From contig JBCLBO010000027.1 of assembly GCA_038916785.1 (NCBI GenBank), positions 1 to 35,164 of the forward strand: a DNA stretch of 35,164 bases, given 5' to 3'. A program made the position numbers and the translations under genes. The stretch comes from VFKU01 sp038916785. Its GTDB lineage: Bacteria > Hydrogenedentota > Hydrogenedentia > Hydrogenedentales > GCA-2746185. Of the stretch, positions 1-7,733 are shown one piece after another (position 1 is the first letter of the stretch; each line of letters opens with the position of its first letter). The notes under the pieces are model-generated. The model saw only the letters and a program-made list of their open reading frames with translations. It ran no database searches and was not told where the DNA came from.

Positions 1-1488
1 CTGGAGGATTACCGCCCGACGGCGGACGGCCAGCCACCGCTTGCGCGCGCGATCGAGTGGATGAATACCGTTGACCCTGATACGGGCAAGCCCGCGCGGC
101 GCGAGACGAACACCATGCCGCAGTGGGCGGGATCTTGCTGGTATTTCCTGCGCTTCTGCGACCCTCGCAATGACGACGCGGCGTGGTCAGCCGAGGCCGA
201 AGCCTACTGGATGCCCGTGGACCTCTACATCGGCGGCGCGGAGCACGCGGTGTTGCATCTGCTCTATGCGCGCTTCTGGCACAAGGTGCTCTTCGACGCG
301 GGCTACGTCAGCACGAAGGAACCCTTCCAGAAACTTTTCAACCAGGGGATGATCCTGGCGTATTCATACCGAGACGAAAAAGGAAAGTACTACTTTCCAA
401 AACAAGCTCGCCAAGTAAAGTGGGCACCGAGTTCGACCACCGAAGCAAAAGAACCTGCCGAAGTTTATTGCTCTGCTGGGATGGGCACCCTGCGTTGCGA
501 CCATGATCTTTCGGTCGAGAAACATCAGGAGATTGTTGTATTCCAATGGAAAGATCCGCTTGCTTCGCCAGTGACCGTTAAGACTTACTCAGGGCGGCCT
601 ATTAATGATTTTGTCTTTGTCGACGAAACCTCCAATAGGGCATACACGTATGAAGGCGTTGATTTTATTCGCGACACCGCGTCGAACGTACTTACTGACA
701 CAGACGCTAGCTACCATGTGTATGATGCCTTCGCTCTAATTGACGGGAAGAAACGGAGGCTTACGCCGGCCATTCGGTTCTTTTCACAAGTCGAAAAGAT
801 GAGCAAGTCGCGCTACAACGTGGTGAATCCGGACGAAGTCATCAAGAACCACGGCGCGGACGCGATGCGCTTGTACGAAATGTTCATGGGCCCGCTGGGT
901 CGCGAGAAGCCGTGGACGGACGAGGGCGTGCAGGGCGTGAGCCGCTTCCTGCGGCGTGTGTGGAACCTCTTCATCGGGGACGACGGCAAGCTTTCGCCGA
1001 AGATTGCGATTGGAGCAGGTGACGAGCCGCTGAAGAAGCAGTTGCACAAGACGATGAAAGGCGTGGGGGAGGACATCGAAAAGCTACTGTTCAACACCGC
1101 CATCGCCAAGATGATGGAATTTTTGAACGCGGCCATGAAGGCCCCCACGGTGGACAAGGCTTGGGTCGAGCAGTTCGTGCTGGTTCTATCGCCCTTCGCC
1201 CCGCACCTGGCCGAGGAACTCTGGGAGCGCCTGGGCCACACGCGCACGCTGGCCTACGAGCCCTGGCCGCGTTACGACGAGACGCTGTTGACCGAGGACA
1301 CGATCGAAATTCCTGTCCAAATTAACGGGAAAGTGCGCTCGCGCATTACGGTCGCCGTCGACGCGCCGAACGACGCCGTCCTCGCGCTCGCCAAGGCCGA
1401 CGAAATCGTCGCGCGCAATCTCGATGGGAAGCAGATCGTCAAGGAGATCGTCGTGCCGGGTAAATTGATCAATCTGGTCATCCGGTAA
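1..1488 (+). CDS. leuS: Leucyl-tRNA synthetase, C-terminal part (5' truncated by window edge)
   Basis: Class I aminoacyl-tRNA synthetase that charges tRNA-Leu in the cytoplasm. The reading frame is open from base 1, so the N-terminal half lies outside the window. Visible landmarks are the catalytic-domain stretch around QWAGSCWYFLR and DLYIGGAEHAVLHLLYARFW, the KMSKS loop at 796-810 followed by NVVNPDEVI, the FMGPL/KPW segment, the anticodon-binding helices, and the C-terminal domain ending at 1488. Between about 352 and 790, just before KMSKS where bacterial LeuRS carries its leucine-specific insertion, lies an unusually long block of about 145 residues that I cannot match to the usual insertion. 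It is AT-richer than its flanks (23/60 G+C at 361-420 and 24/60 at 601-660, against 42/60 at 181-240 and 36/60 at 841-900). The frame stays intact, so the enzyme is probably functional. Confidence 0.95.
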   Translation: MEDYRPTADGQPPLARAIEWMNTVDPDTGKPARRETNTMPQWAGSCWYFLRFCDPRNDDAAWSAEAEAYWMPVDLYIGGAEHAVLHLLYARFWHKVLFDAGYVSTKEPFQKLFNQGMILAYSYRDEKGKYYFPKQARQVKWAPSSTTEAKEPAEVYCSAGMGTLRCDHDLSVEKHQEIVVFQWKDPLASPVTVKTYSGRPINDFVFVDETSNRAYTYEGVDFIRDTASNVLTDTDASYHVYDAFALIDGKKRRLTPAIRFFSQVEKMSKSRYNVVNPDEVIKNHGADAMRLYEMFMGPLGREKPWTDEGVQGVSRFLRRVWNLFIGDDGKLSPKIAIGAGDEPLKKQLHKTMKGVGEDIEKLLFNTAIAKMMEFLNAAMKAPTVDKAWVEQFVLVLSPFAPHLAEELWERLGHTRTLAYEPWPRYDETLLTEDTIEIPVQINGKVRSRITVAVDAPNDAVLALAKADEIVARNLDGKQIVKEIVVPGKLINLVIR

Positions 1489-1498
1489 TGCCTTAACT

Positions 1499-1578
1499 AT
1501 CAACACAGAGGCACGGCGCACACGGGGAGATTCTGTCCGGAACCAGACTCTCTGTGCACTCTGCGCGTCTGTGTTGAT
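1499..1578. repeat. Imperfect inverted repeat downstream of leuS
   Basis: ATCAACACAGAG at 1499-1510 is mirrored by TCTGTGTTGAT at 1568-1578, with further imperfect pairing inwards (GGCACGGCGCACA against TGTGCACTCTGCGC). The arms can form a long stem with an internal bulge, 10 bases after the leuS stop codon. No T-run follows, so it is not a classical intrinsic terminator. It could be a dispersed intergenic repeat or a factor-assisted 3' end. Confidence 0.5.
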
Positions 1579-1619
1579 CATTACCGCGCTTGGCCGGAAT
1601 CCGCACGGTCTGGCAACCA

Positions 1620-1649
1620 TTGCAGGGCGAATCCGCGATTTGTTATAAT
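1620..1649 (+). promoter_or_regulatory. Sigma-70-type promoter of tRNA-Asp
   Basis: TTGCAG at 1620-1625 and a perfect TATAAT at 1644-1649, separated by 18 bases. The predicted transcription start near 1656 leaves a leader of about 25 bases before the tRNA at 1682. Confidence 0.65.
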
Positions 1650-1681
1650 TCGCGCCTCGGCGCTTCGGCACCGGCCCCAGC

Positions 1682-1758
1682 GGGGGCGTAGTTCAGTTGG
1701 TTAGAACGCTTGCCTGTCACGCAAGAGGTCGCGGGTTCAAGTCCCGTCGCTCCCGCCA
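1682..1758 (+). tRNA. tRNA-Asp (anticodon GUC)
   Basis: A 77-base cloverleaf. The acceptor stem GGGGGCG pairs with CGCTCCC with one G-U. The D arm contains AGTTGGTTA, the anticodon loop reads CTGTCAC (anticodon GTC), and the T arm contains GGTTCAAGTCC. The discriminator base is G, as expected for Asp, and CCA is encoded. A good promoter lies 30 bases upstream. The convergent propeller gene ends 18 bases downstream. Confidence 0.96.
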
Positions 1759-1776
1759 CTTTTTATTTCTCCCGCG

Positions 1777-3996
1777 CTAATTCGGCCCCTCGATGAATCC
1801 ATAGTATCGCCCCATCCAGTAGGGGAGCAGCCAGAAGACGCCGCTGCTTTCTAAGCGGCCGTCGGGATCGGTGAAATCACCGGAAATCGCGGCCCAGGGG
1901 TTTTTATCCCACCGCATCACGCCGCGCTCGCTGGGCGGGAGCATGCGATCGGTTTGCAGGGGATCGAGCATGGGCTCGCGCACGAGTTTGAGGTCTTCGC
2001 GTGCGGAGTTGTCGATGGTCCATTGGCGGAGATCGAGCGGCTGATCGCGGAGAAATTCAACGCTCTCCTGAAGATGCAAGTCTTTGCCGCCGGCCATTCC
2101 GTAGATGAAATTGAAGAATGGGTTCTGGTCGTTCTCGACCGTGCGGTAGGCCCAGGTGATGCCTTCCATGAATGTCGCATGCAGTTCCGGGTTCGTCTCT
2201 GAGAGGAGAAGTCCGGGCGTGCTCATGGCGATCAGGTTGTCCTGGATGTGGGTGCGCTCGGAGCGGCCGTAAGATTTCGGATGGCGCGCGATCTCGGCGT
2301 AGCCGTGCTCGCGGATGAGTTTTTCGAACTCGTGCTGATACTTCGCGTCACCGGTGACGACGTATGCGACCTTCAGGAAGGAAAGGACTTCGAAGGTCTT
2401 GTTCACACCCTCGACGCGCCAATCGGGGTCGCCCTTGACGGACTCCGGTGCCCACACACCCCAGCGCGTCGGTTGCCCATCGAGATCGCGGATGACGTAA
2501 CCGTTGTCCACGATGTAATCGACAATGCGCCGGACATGTGCGCGTACGCGTTCCTTGTGCTCATCATCGGCGGCAAGCGTGAAGTAAAAATAATAGCCAA
2601 ACATCTGCCCGACCATTTCGTCGGAGCTGGTGTCGCCTTTCCAGAGCCACTTGCCGTCGGCGGACAAGCGCCAGCGTTCGTCGACGCGCTTCGTGCGCGG
2701 ATCGCGGACACGCCGCTCGGCGTATTCTTCAGGTGTCATCGTGTGATTCGCGTCGGCCATCTGCGTCCATGTGGACGGCACGACCGTGCGCGCGAAGAAT
2801 CCGGGCACCTGCGTCACCGTTTCCAGAAATTCCAGAGCGTCGTAAGCCAGGTCCGCGTGGCGCCGAGCCTCTGGATCCTTCGTGACCGCCCAGCGCAGCG
2901 ATTCCATCGCCAGGTACTGCGCGGTGAAGGTCCCATCGTTGTCATCGTCCCACGGATTCCACTTGCTCGGGTCTGCAGGATCCGGGAACCAGCATTTTTC
3001 GACGATATATGGCGGCCGGACATGGCGCTGGTGGCAGATTTCCAGATAATACTGCGCCTTTTGCGCGAGAGTCATTTCGCGGCGTTTGATGGCGCTCACG
3101 CCCGCGGCCGTAGCAATCCACGCGGTGCCCTGTGAATCGAATGTGATACCGCGCACGTCATCGCTGAGGAGCCATCGGCGGCTGTGGCGCAACGACCACT
3201 TCGTACCGTCGAATCGCGCGACGCCGAGTGCCGTGCCGGCCCACAGGACGCCGCCGCGATCGAAAGCCAGCGCGCGCACGTCGTAATTCGGAAGGCCCTC
3301 AGCGGGGCCGAAGTGTTTTGTGTATTGTCCCCCGGAGTAGACGTCGATCCCCCCGCGCGCGCCGATCCATAGGTCGCCCTTGGCGTTGAATGCCAGTGCC
3401 TTCAAGTCGCCGGAGTAAAGGTCTTCATCTTTGTAGAAATGCTTTAGTTCGTTGCGCGTTTGTTGGAAGAGCCCAACGCCGGTCGCTATGTAGAGGTCTC
3501 CACTGCGAACGGCTGCGTCGCGCACGTGTCGTGACCAGTGGTTTGCGAGAGGCGCCCAACTCCCGTTTCGGCGAATCCACGATCCTTCGGGTCCGAGCGC
3601 GACAAGGCCGTTGGACGCTTCCGCCATTGCGGTGATTGTGCCATTGACGCCGGGCTCCCTTGCCCCTTGTCCCTCGCTTACGCGATAGATGCCGTCCCAT
3701 GCGCCAGCCCAAAGATCGCCGGCGGCATCCGTGAACAACTCATAGAGCGGACCATCCGTTACCCCGGCCTGCTTCGACCATCGGGTGGAGTCCAGCCGGT
3801 ACAGGCCGGCCGCTGTCGCCGCCCAGACGCGATCGGAAGCATCGACTACCACGGCACGAACGTCGTTCGGTCCGCCTCCGCCGGGAAGTGGATAGGCCTC
3901 GTGATACTCCTGAACGAACGGCGTATCGGGGATCGACACGATCTCTTGCGCGGCGGCGAGAAAAGTGAGGACTATCAGGGAAGATACGACGGTCAT
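1777..3996 (-). CDS. Secreted two-component-regulator-type propeller protein with C-terminal helical (alpha-toroid-like) domain
   Basis: About 739 residues. I start at the ATG at 3996 because it opens with a signal peptide (MTVVSSLIVLTFLAAAQE); the frame runs further upstream to 4452 but would overlap the divergent gene and looks non-coding. Residues from about 35 to 290 are Reg_prop-type beta-propeller blades, recognisable by repeated 'GDLWIGARGGIDVY', 'GVLWAGTALGVARF' and 'GTAWIATAAGVSAI' units. Such blades usually form the sensor half of hybrid histidine kinases, but no kinase follows here. The remaining 440 residues are Trp/Tyr-rich, with spaced helices resembling alpha/alpha-toroid carbohydrate enzymes, but I cannot name a family or catalytic residue. 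It is probably periplasmic or surface-exposed, perhaps binding polysaccharide. Function is unknown. Confidence 0.75.
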   Translation of the reverse strand: MTVVSSLIVLTFLAAAQEIVSIPDTPFVQEYHEAYPLPGGGGPNDVRAVVVDASDRVWAATAAGLYRLDSTRWSKQAGVTDGPLYELFTDAAGDLWAGAWDGIYRVSEGQGAREPGVNGTITAMAEASNGLVALGPEGSWIRRNGSWAPLANHWSRHVRDAAVRSGDLYIATGVGLFQQTRNELKHFYKDEDLYSGDLKALAFNAKGDLWIGARGGIDVYSGGQYTKHFGPAEGLPNYDVRALAFDRGGVLWAGTALGVARFDGTKWSLRHSRRWLLSDDVRGITFDSQGTAWIATAAGVSAIKRREMTLAQKAQYYLEICHQRHVRPPYIVEKCWFPDPADPSKWNPWDDDNDGTFTAQYLAMESLRWAVTKDPEARRHADLAYDALEFLETVTQVPGFFARTVVPSTWTQMADANHTMTPEEYAERRVRDPRTKRVDERWRLSADGKWLWKGDTSSDEMVGQMFGYYFYFTLAADDEHKERVRAHVRRIVDYIVDNGYVIRDLDGQPTRWGVWAPESVKGDPDWRVEGVNKTFEVLSFLKVAYVVTGDAKYQHEFEKLIREHGYAEIARHPKSYGRSERTHIQDNLIAMSTPGLLLSETNPELHATFMEGITWAYRTVENDQNPFFNFIYGMAGGKDLHLQESVEFLRDQPLDLRQWTIDNSAREDLKLVREPMLDPLQTDRMLPPSERGVMRWDKNPWAAISGDFTDPDGRLESSGVFWLLPYWMGRYYGFIEGPN

Positions 3997-4074
3997 GGCG
4001 GCGATTGTGACACAGTGGAAACGTCCGTGGCTACGCACTAGAATCCGTGCATCTCTGGTCAAAGGATTCTGCGC

Positions 4075-4419
4075 ATGTTTACTCGCATACTCACGTTCGC
4101 CGCGCTCGTCTTGGGCGTGGCCGGCGCTGCAGCCGCCGAGCACCGCGTACTCGTGATCGGCGACAAGACGCTCTCGGTGGTCGCGGCGGACGGCAAGACG
4201 GAGTGGGAGATGCCGTGGCCGGGCATTCACGACATTCATGTGCTGCCGAACGGCAACCTCGTATTCGGAAATTGTCACGCCGGCCCTGGCCAACCCTTGC
4301 TGATTGAGATCGACCGCGAGACCAAGAAAGTCTTGTGGACTTTTGATCATTTTGATACGCTGGGGAACTCGGTCACAAATTCCGTGCTGATGGATCTGGC
4401 GGGACAAACGATTCGATAA
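4075..4419 (+). CDS. Truncated PQQ-like beta-propeller protein (internal deletion)
   Basis: 114 residues with a clear signal peptide (MFTRILTFAALVLGVAGAAAAEH) and AAAGGA-like purines upstream of the ATG. It then has one and a half propeller-like blades: 'HDIHVLPNGNLVFGN' and 'QPLLIEIDRETKKVLWTFDHF' followed by a 'GNSVTNSVLMDLAG' tail. Secreted propeller proteins with this type of ending normally have several blades and run to roughly 300 residues. The join at LVFGN-CHAGPGQP looks like a first blade fused directly to the last one by an in-frame deletion. A single blade pair is unlikely to fold as a propeller, so this may be a decaying gene with an intact frame. It is divergent from the propeller gene at 3996. 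Confidence 0.6.
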   Translation: MFTRILTFAALVLGVAGAAAAEHRVLVIGDKTLSVVAADGKTEWEMPWPGIHDIHVLPNGNLVFGNCHAGPGQPLLIEIDRETKKVLWTFDHFDTLGNSVTNSVLMDLAGQTIR

Positions 4420-4423
4420 CACG

Positions 4424-4438
4424 GGCCGCGGCGCGGCC
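4424..4438. other. Short GC hairpin ahead of the nitronate monooxygenase gene
   Basis: GGCCGC (4424-4429), loop GGC, GCGGCC (4433-4438). It lies immediately before the Shine-Dalgarno GGAGGAGG of the next gene, where it could affect ribosome access, or it may be a chance GC-rich palindrome. Confidence 0.3.
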
Positions 4439-4454
4439 GTTGGAGGAGGCATTC

Positions 4455-5555
4455 ATGTCATCGCGATTGAAGACGCCATTGTGTGAAATCCTCGGCATCG
4501 AGGTGCCGATCATTACGGCCGGGATGGCTGAAGCCTCGGGCGTCGAGCTCGCCGCGGCCGTGTCGAACGCGGGCGGGCTGGGCGTGATGGGTTGCACGAT
4601 GGACAGCCCGGAGGAATTGCGCGAGAAAATCCGCGCCTTGCGCCGCAAATGCGACCGGCCCTTTGGTGTGGACTTGTTGCTCCCGCCGAACGTGTCGCTG
4701 GAAATGGTGAAGAACGAGGACCTCGTGGATCAGATCCCGGCTGCGCATCGCGAGTACCGCGAGAAGCTGTGCAAGATGTTCAACGTGACCCAACTCGCCG
4801 AGGGCGATCACCATGTCCTCGGCACGGGCGCGCTGGAGCAGCTCGAGGTCCTCTTCGAGGAACGGGTCCCGGTTTTCGTCTCGGGCTTGGGCAGCCCCGC
4901 GTTTATGATGGAGCGCGCGCGGGCGCAGGGCATGAATGTGATGGGCGTCGTGGGCAACGTGAAGAACGCCCGGCGGGTCGCATCCGCCGGCGTCGACGCG
5001 GTCATCGCGCAGGGCTCGGAAGGCGGCGGGCATACCGGTCTCGTGGGCACCTTTGCGCTATTGCCGCAGGTCGTGGATGCGGTCGCGCCGATGCCGGTGG
5101 TGGCGGCGGGCAGCATCAGCGACGGACGCGGCCTCGCCGCGGCGCTGGCGTTCGGGTGCCAGGGCGTATGGGTGGGCACGCGATTTCTCGCTACGCCCGA
5201 GGCGGTGATCCCGCAATGGAAAAAGGATGCGCTCGTCGCGGCGACGGAAGAATCCACCGTGCGCTCGCGGTCCTACACCGGCAAACCCGCGCGCCTCATT
5301 AAGAACGCATGGACGGAGCAGTGGGAGAAGGGCGGCGTCGAGCCGCTGCCGATGCCGCTGCAAGGCGCGCTGGTGAACCCTGTGCTCAAGGCGGTCGCGG
5401 ACCGTCCCGACATCCAAGCCAACGCCGCCGGGCAAGGCGTGGGGCTCATCCACGAGATCAAACCCGCCGCGCAGATCGTCGCGGAGATGATGCGCGATGC
5501 CGAGCGGATTCTCGCCGGTTTCGCTGTGCCGGCCGCGAAGGCCGTGCGCGTCTGA
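4455..5555 (+). CDS. Nitronate monooxygenase family FMN-dependent TIM-barrel protein
   Basis: 366 residues. The ATG at 4455 follows a strong GGAGGAGG at 4442-4449; an in-frame TTG at 4440 overlaps that site and is rejected. The family (2-nitropropane dioxygenase/NMO) oxidises nitroalkanes and alkyl nitronates with FMN, and the same fold occurs in FabK-type enoyl reductases. Visible features are the N-terminal 'PIITAGMAEASG' strand, 'AAVSNAGGLGVMG', the central 'GVDAVIAQGSEGGGHTG' phosphate-binding loop and active-site region, and 'VVAAGSISDGRGLAAALAFGCQGVWVGTRFLAT' in two consecutive barrel motifs. The C-terminal helices are normal in length. It is probably cytoplasmic and monocistronic, converging on the pseudopilin operon with 3 bases between stops. 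The exact substrate cannot be told from sequence. Confidence 0.88.
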   Translation: MSSRLKTPLCEILGIEVPIITAGMAEASGVELAAAVSNAGGLGVMGCTMDSPEELREKIRALRRKCDRPFGVDLLLPPNVSLEMVKNEDLVDQIPAAHREYREKLCKMFNVTQLAEGDHHVLGTGALEQLEVLFEERVPVFVSGLGSPAFMMERARAQGMNVMGVVGNVKNARRVASAGVDAVIAQGSEGGGHTGLVGTFALLPQVVDAVAPMPVVAAGSISDGRGLAAALAFGCQGVWVGTRFLATPEAVIPQWKKDALVAATEESTVRSRSYTGKPARLIKNAWTEQWEKGGVEPLPMPLQGALVNPVLKAVADRPDIQANAAGQGVGLIHEIKPAAQIVAEMMRDAERILAGFAVPAAKAVRV

Positions 5556-5558
5556 ACA

Positions 5559-6332
5559 CTACCTCCGCCGCAGGAAGGGAATTTCGCTGGGGTCGAGATC
5601 GCGAACCGGCGGCGGCACGGGGATGGATGTACTCCAGCGGCTGCGGGGTTTCTCAGGTTCCGTGGCGATCTGGGCGGCCTGTGCCTGGTTCATTTCGTCC
5701 GGCGCGGCGGGTGGCGTGAGATACGCGATGCCCTTGGGCGCATAGGGTAGATTCGTCGACGCGAATCGGACTGCCGGCGTGAAAGACACGGAGCCGTCCA
5801 TCCAAAGGACGTTGCTGCCCCCTGGAACGTGATTGCCATCCGTCCTCCGCAGACTCCCCTTGTCCCACATCACGGGTACTCTCGGGAATCCGACCTGCTG
5901 CACGGGCGGGAGCGAGATCGGCTGGCTCGTATACGCGCCGAAGTAATCATAGCTGGCGCGGAGGCTTAGTTCGGACTCCAGGCTTGTGCCCAAGCCATTG
6001 TAGGGTTCGTGACCCTCGAGCTCTCGAAGGCCGTTGTCCTGATCGGACGGGCAGATGAAATCGTACTCGCTCAGACCGTAGCGCGGAAAGAAATACAACA
6101 GGCAGTCGGCGTTGTTGTCGCCGCCGCTCCAGGGAAGTTGGCGGTCGTGCTCGTCGGCGTACATGTGTAGGGCCATGCCGATCTGCGAGAGATGCGCGGC
6201 GCAGGACGCGCGGCGGGCCGACTCGCGCGAACGCGCCAGTCCCGGCAGGAGTATGGCGGCCAGGACCCCGATAATCGCAATCACGCTGAGTAGTTCCACG
6301 AGAGTAAATCCACGCGGTACACGCCCGGTCAT
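5559..6332 (-). CDS. Prepilin-type major pseudopilin with DUF1559-like H-X-DG domain
   Basis: 257 residues. It opens with a prepilin peptidase site (RG-FTLVELLSVIAIIGVLAAILLPGLARSR), where the Gly before Phe is the cleavage point and Glu at +5 is present. The mature domain contains conserved Cys and a 'NHVPGGSNVLWMDGS' H-X(10)-DG motif of the kind found in planctomycete prepilin-associated DUF1559 proteins. A Pro/Arg-rich tail follows. Its start overlaps the stop of the preceding gene by 4 bases (6329-6332), so it is the last gene of the sigma-secretion operon. It likely builds the periplasmic pseudopilus moved by GspE/GspF. DUF1559 proteins are usually highly multiplied in these genomes, whereas this one sits within a machinery operon. 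Confidence 0.88.
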   Translation of the reverse strand: MTGRVPRGFTLVELLSVIAIIGVLAAILLPGLARSRESARRASCAAHLSQIGMALHMYADEHDRQLPWSGGDNNADCLLYFFPRYGLSEYDFICPSDQDNGLRELEGHEPYNGLGTSLESELSLRASYDYFGAYTSQPISLPPVQQVGFPRVPVMWDKGSLRRTDGNHVPGGSNVLWMDGSVSFTPAVRFASTNLPYAPKGIAYLTPPAAPDEMNQAQAAQIATEPEKPRSRWSTSIPVPPPVRDLDPSEIPFLRRR

Positions 6333-6787
6333 GTCGGGCTCCTCGGGTCTGTGCGCGGGTCGATGTACTCGAGAGACACAATGCGTTTCCCGTCAATCAC
6401 CGCTTTCGCGGTCAACTCGCAGCGGCGCAACACGTGCGCGCCGTCTCGGAGCCGGGCAATGGAGGTGATCGTGAATTCGTTTGATCCTATCCCGCGCACG
6501 ATTTTCGTCGTGTAGTAACCCTCCCCGAGCAGCGTGTCCTTCTCGCCCGAATAGGCGCCCCCGCGCTCGGCGAGTTGGGCCGCAGCGCGCTGGATTCCGG
6601 CCTCGGCCAACGCGCGTGCGGTCTGCTCCCTCCAGGCGGCATGCTCGCGGGCCATCGTGCGATTCACACCGGCGAGTAGGGAGGCAAGCAGAACGCCGAT
6701 TGCCGCGAGGAGCATGACCACGACGATCAAGGCGGAACCGCGACTGCTGCGCGCGGGCGTCGAGAGTCTCGAAGTGACGGCCATCAT
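6329..6787 (-). CDS. GspK/PilX-like minor pseudopilin
   Basis: 152 residues. The N-terminus has basic residues followed by 'RGSALIVVVMLLAAIGVLLASLLAGVNRTM', the 'GSALI/GIALL' type of prepilin helix typical of PilX/GspK proteins. It lacks the canonical +5 Glu, as expected for GspK-like tip subunits. It continues with a helical 'ARALAEAGIQRAAAQLAERGG' segment characteristic of PilX N-terminal regions and a short globular part. It is much shorter than classical GspK (around 300 residues), so only the family type is assigned. It overlaps both neighbours by 4 bases, implying translational coupling. Confidence 0.75.
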   Translation of the reverse strand: MMAVTSRLSTPARSSRGSALIVVVMLLAAIGVLLASLLAGVNRTMAREHAAWREQTARALAEAGIQRAAAQLAERGGAYSGEKDTLLGEGYYTTKIVRGIGSNEFTITSIARLRDGAHVLRRCELTAKAVIDGKRIVSLEYIDPRTDPRSPT

Positions 6788-7326
6788 GGCGCACCCAGTG
6801 CGGCGACAAAGTGGTTAGTCCTCGATACGCTTCGAGGCGTTCCTTCGTTGTCCACAACGAGATCGAGCGAGACCAGGGCGGTCTGCGGATCGCGGGTCAG
6901 CGAGAACTCGGTAACATTCACGGAGGGTGAGTAGACCGTGCGCGAGGCGAGCGTGAGCCTGCGATCCGGGCGCACATCATATATCTCGAAATAGAAACGT
7001 CCGGCGTCGTCGCGCCGCCACAGCCGATAGCGCGTTGCGCCGTCCGCCGCCTTCGAGGTCAACGCGACCGTCCCCGGCGCGAGGGGGAGTCCCGCCGCGA
7101 AATCTACGGTGGCCGCCGATTCGCGGACGGCCTCACGGAAATCTCTCGCCACGTCCTCGATGGCCTCGTTTCGATCCATCGCAAGTGTGCCCAGCGTGTG
7201 CAGGCGCTTCGTGCCGATCAGAACGGAGGCGGATAGGTTCATAATCAGCATCAATATCGAGGCGTACGCCAGCACTTCAAGCAGCGTGTAACCTCCGGTC
7301 CCGGCGCAGCGTGGTTGATCGTTCAT
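6784..7326 (-). CDS. GspJ/PilW-like minor pseudopilin
   Basis: 180 residues from the ATG at 7326, which overlaps the TGA of the upstream gene; a longer frame to 7395 would run inside that gene. A prepilin site 'GGYTLLEVLAYASILMLIMNLSASVLIG' is visible with Glu at +5. The mature part is beta-rich, with a charged region 'RYRLWRRDDAGRFYFEIYDVRPDRRL' and alternating strands typical of GspJ. Its last bases overlap the following PilX-like gene. Its role is probably as part of the pseudopilus tip complex with the neighbouring I- and K-type subunits. Confidence 0.8.
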   Translation of the reverse strand: MNDQPRCAGTGGYTLLEVLAYASILMLIMNLSASVLIGTKRLHTLGTLAMDRNEAIEDVARDFREAVRESAATVDFAAGLPLAPGTVALTSKAADGATRYRLWRRDDAGRFYFEIYDVRPDRRLTLASRTVYSPSVNVTEFSLTRDPQTALVSLDLVVDNEGTPRSVSRTNHFVAALGAP

Positions 7327-7733
7327 GGGTCGTCTCTCTTTGAAATCAACGCGGTCAAACGCCGCTCCACTTGCCGGCCGTTTTCGGTGCGCCACAAGAG
7401 CGTGATCGATACTTCCTTAAGGCGGGCGGGAGCCACGGAGTCGGGCCGAATCGCCGAGCGCGCGCGCAGGGCGGGGAGTGCCGCGACCTCCGGAGTCACA
7501 GAAAGAAACGGACAGTCCGCAGCGGCTTCGAGCGCGTCGAAGGGCTGGGCGCGCAGGGTTTCCAGTTCGTTCTCGATCGCCCGCGCTGCGATCCGGTATT
7601 CGTGAATCACGCGGATTTTGTCGACTCCGTATTGAAACATCTGGAAGGCGCCGAAGAGGCCGGTCACGGCGATGAAGAGCGCCGTGCTCGCTTCGAGCAA
7701 CGCGAACCCGCCGCGATCGAGTGGACTCTTCAT
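7323..7733 (-). CDS. GspI/PilV-like minor pseudopilin
   Basis: 136 residues starting at the ATG 7733 that overlaps the gspE stop (7730-7732). The N-terminus is 'RGGFALLEASTALFIAVTGLFGAFQMFQYG', a prepilin helix with Glu at +5, followed by a helix 'AARAIENELETLRAQPFDAL' very typical of GspI/PilV proteins. A short C-terminal beta region includes 'VSITLLWRTENGRQVERRLTALIS'. Its size matches GspI. Position directly after gspE and before the J-, K- and G-like subunits matches the usual secretion operon grouping. Confidence 0.82.
   Translation of the reverse strand: MKSPLDRGGFALLEASTALFIAVTGLFGAFQMFQYGVDKIRVIHEYRIAARAIENELETLRAQPFDALEAAADCPFLSVTPEVAALPALRARSAIRPDSVAPARLKEVSITLLWRTENGRQVERRLTALISKRDDP

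Noticed and set aside
3997..4452. N-terminal extension of the propeller protein reading frame
   Set aside because: It lacks any signal, overlaps the divergent propeller-remnant gene, and the ATG at 3996 starts a proper signal peptide.
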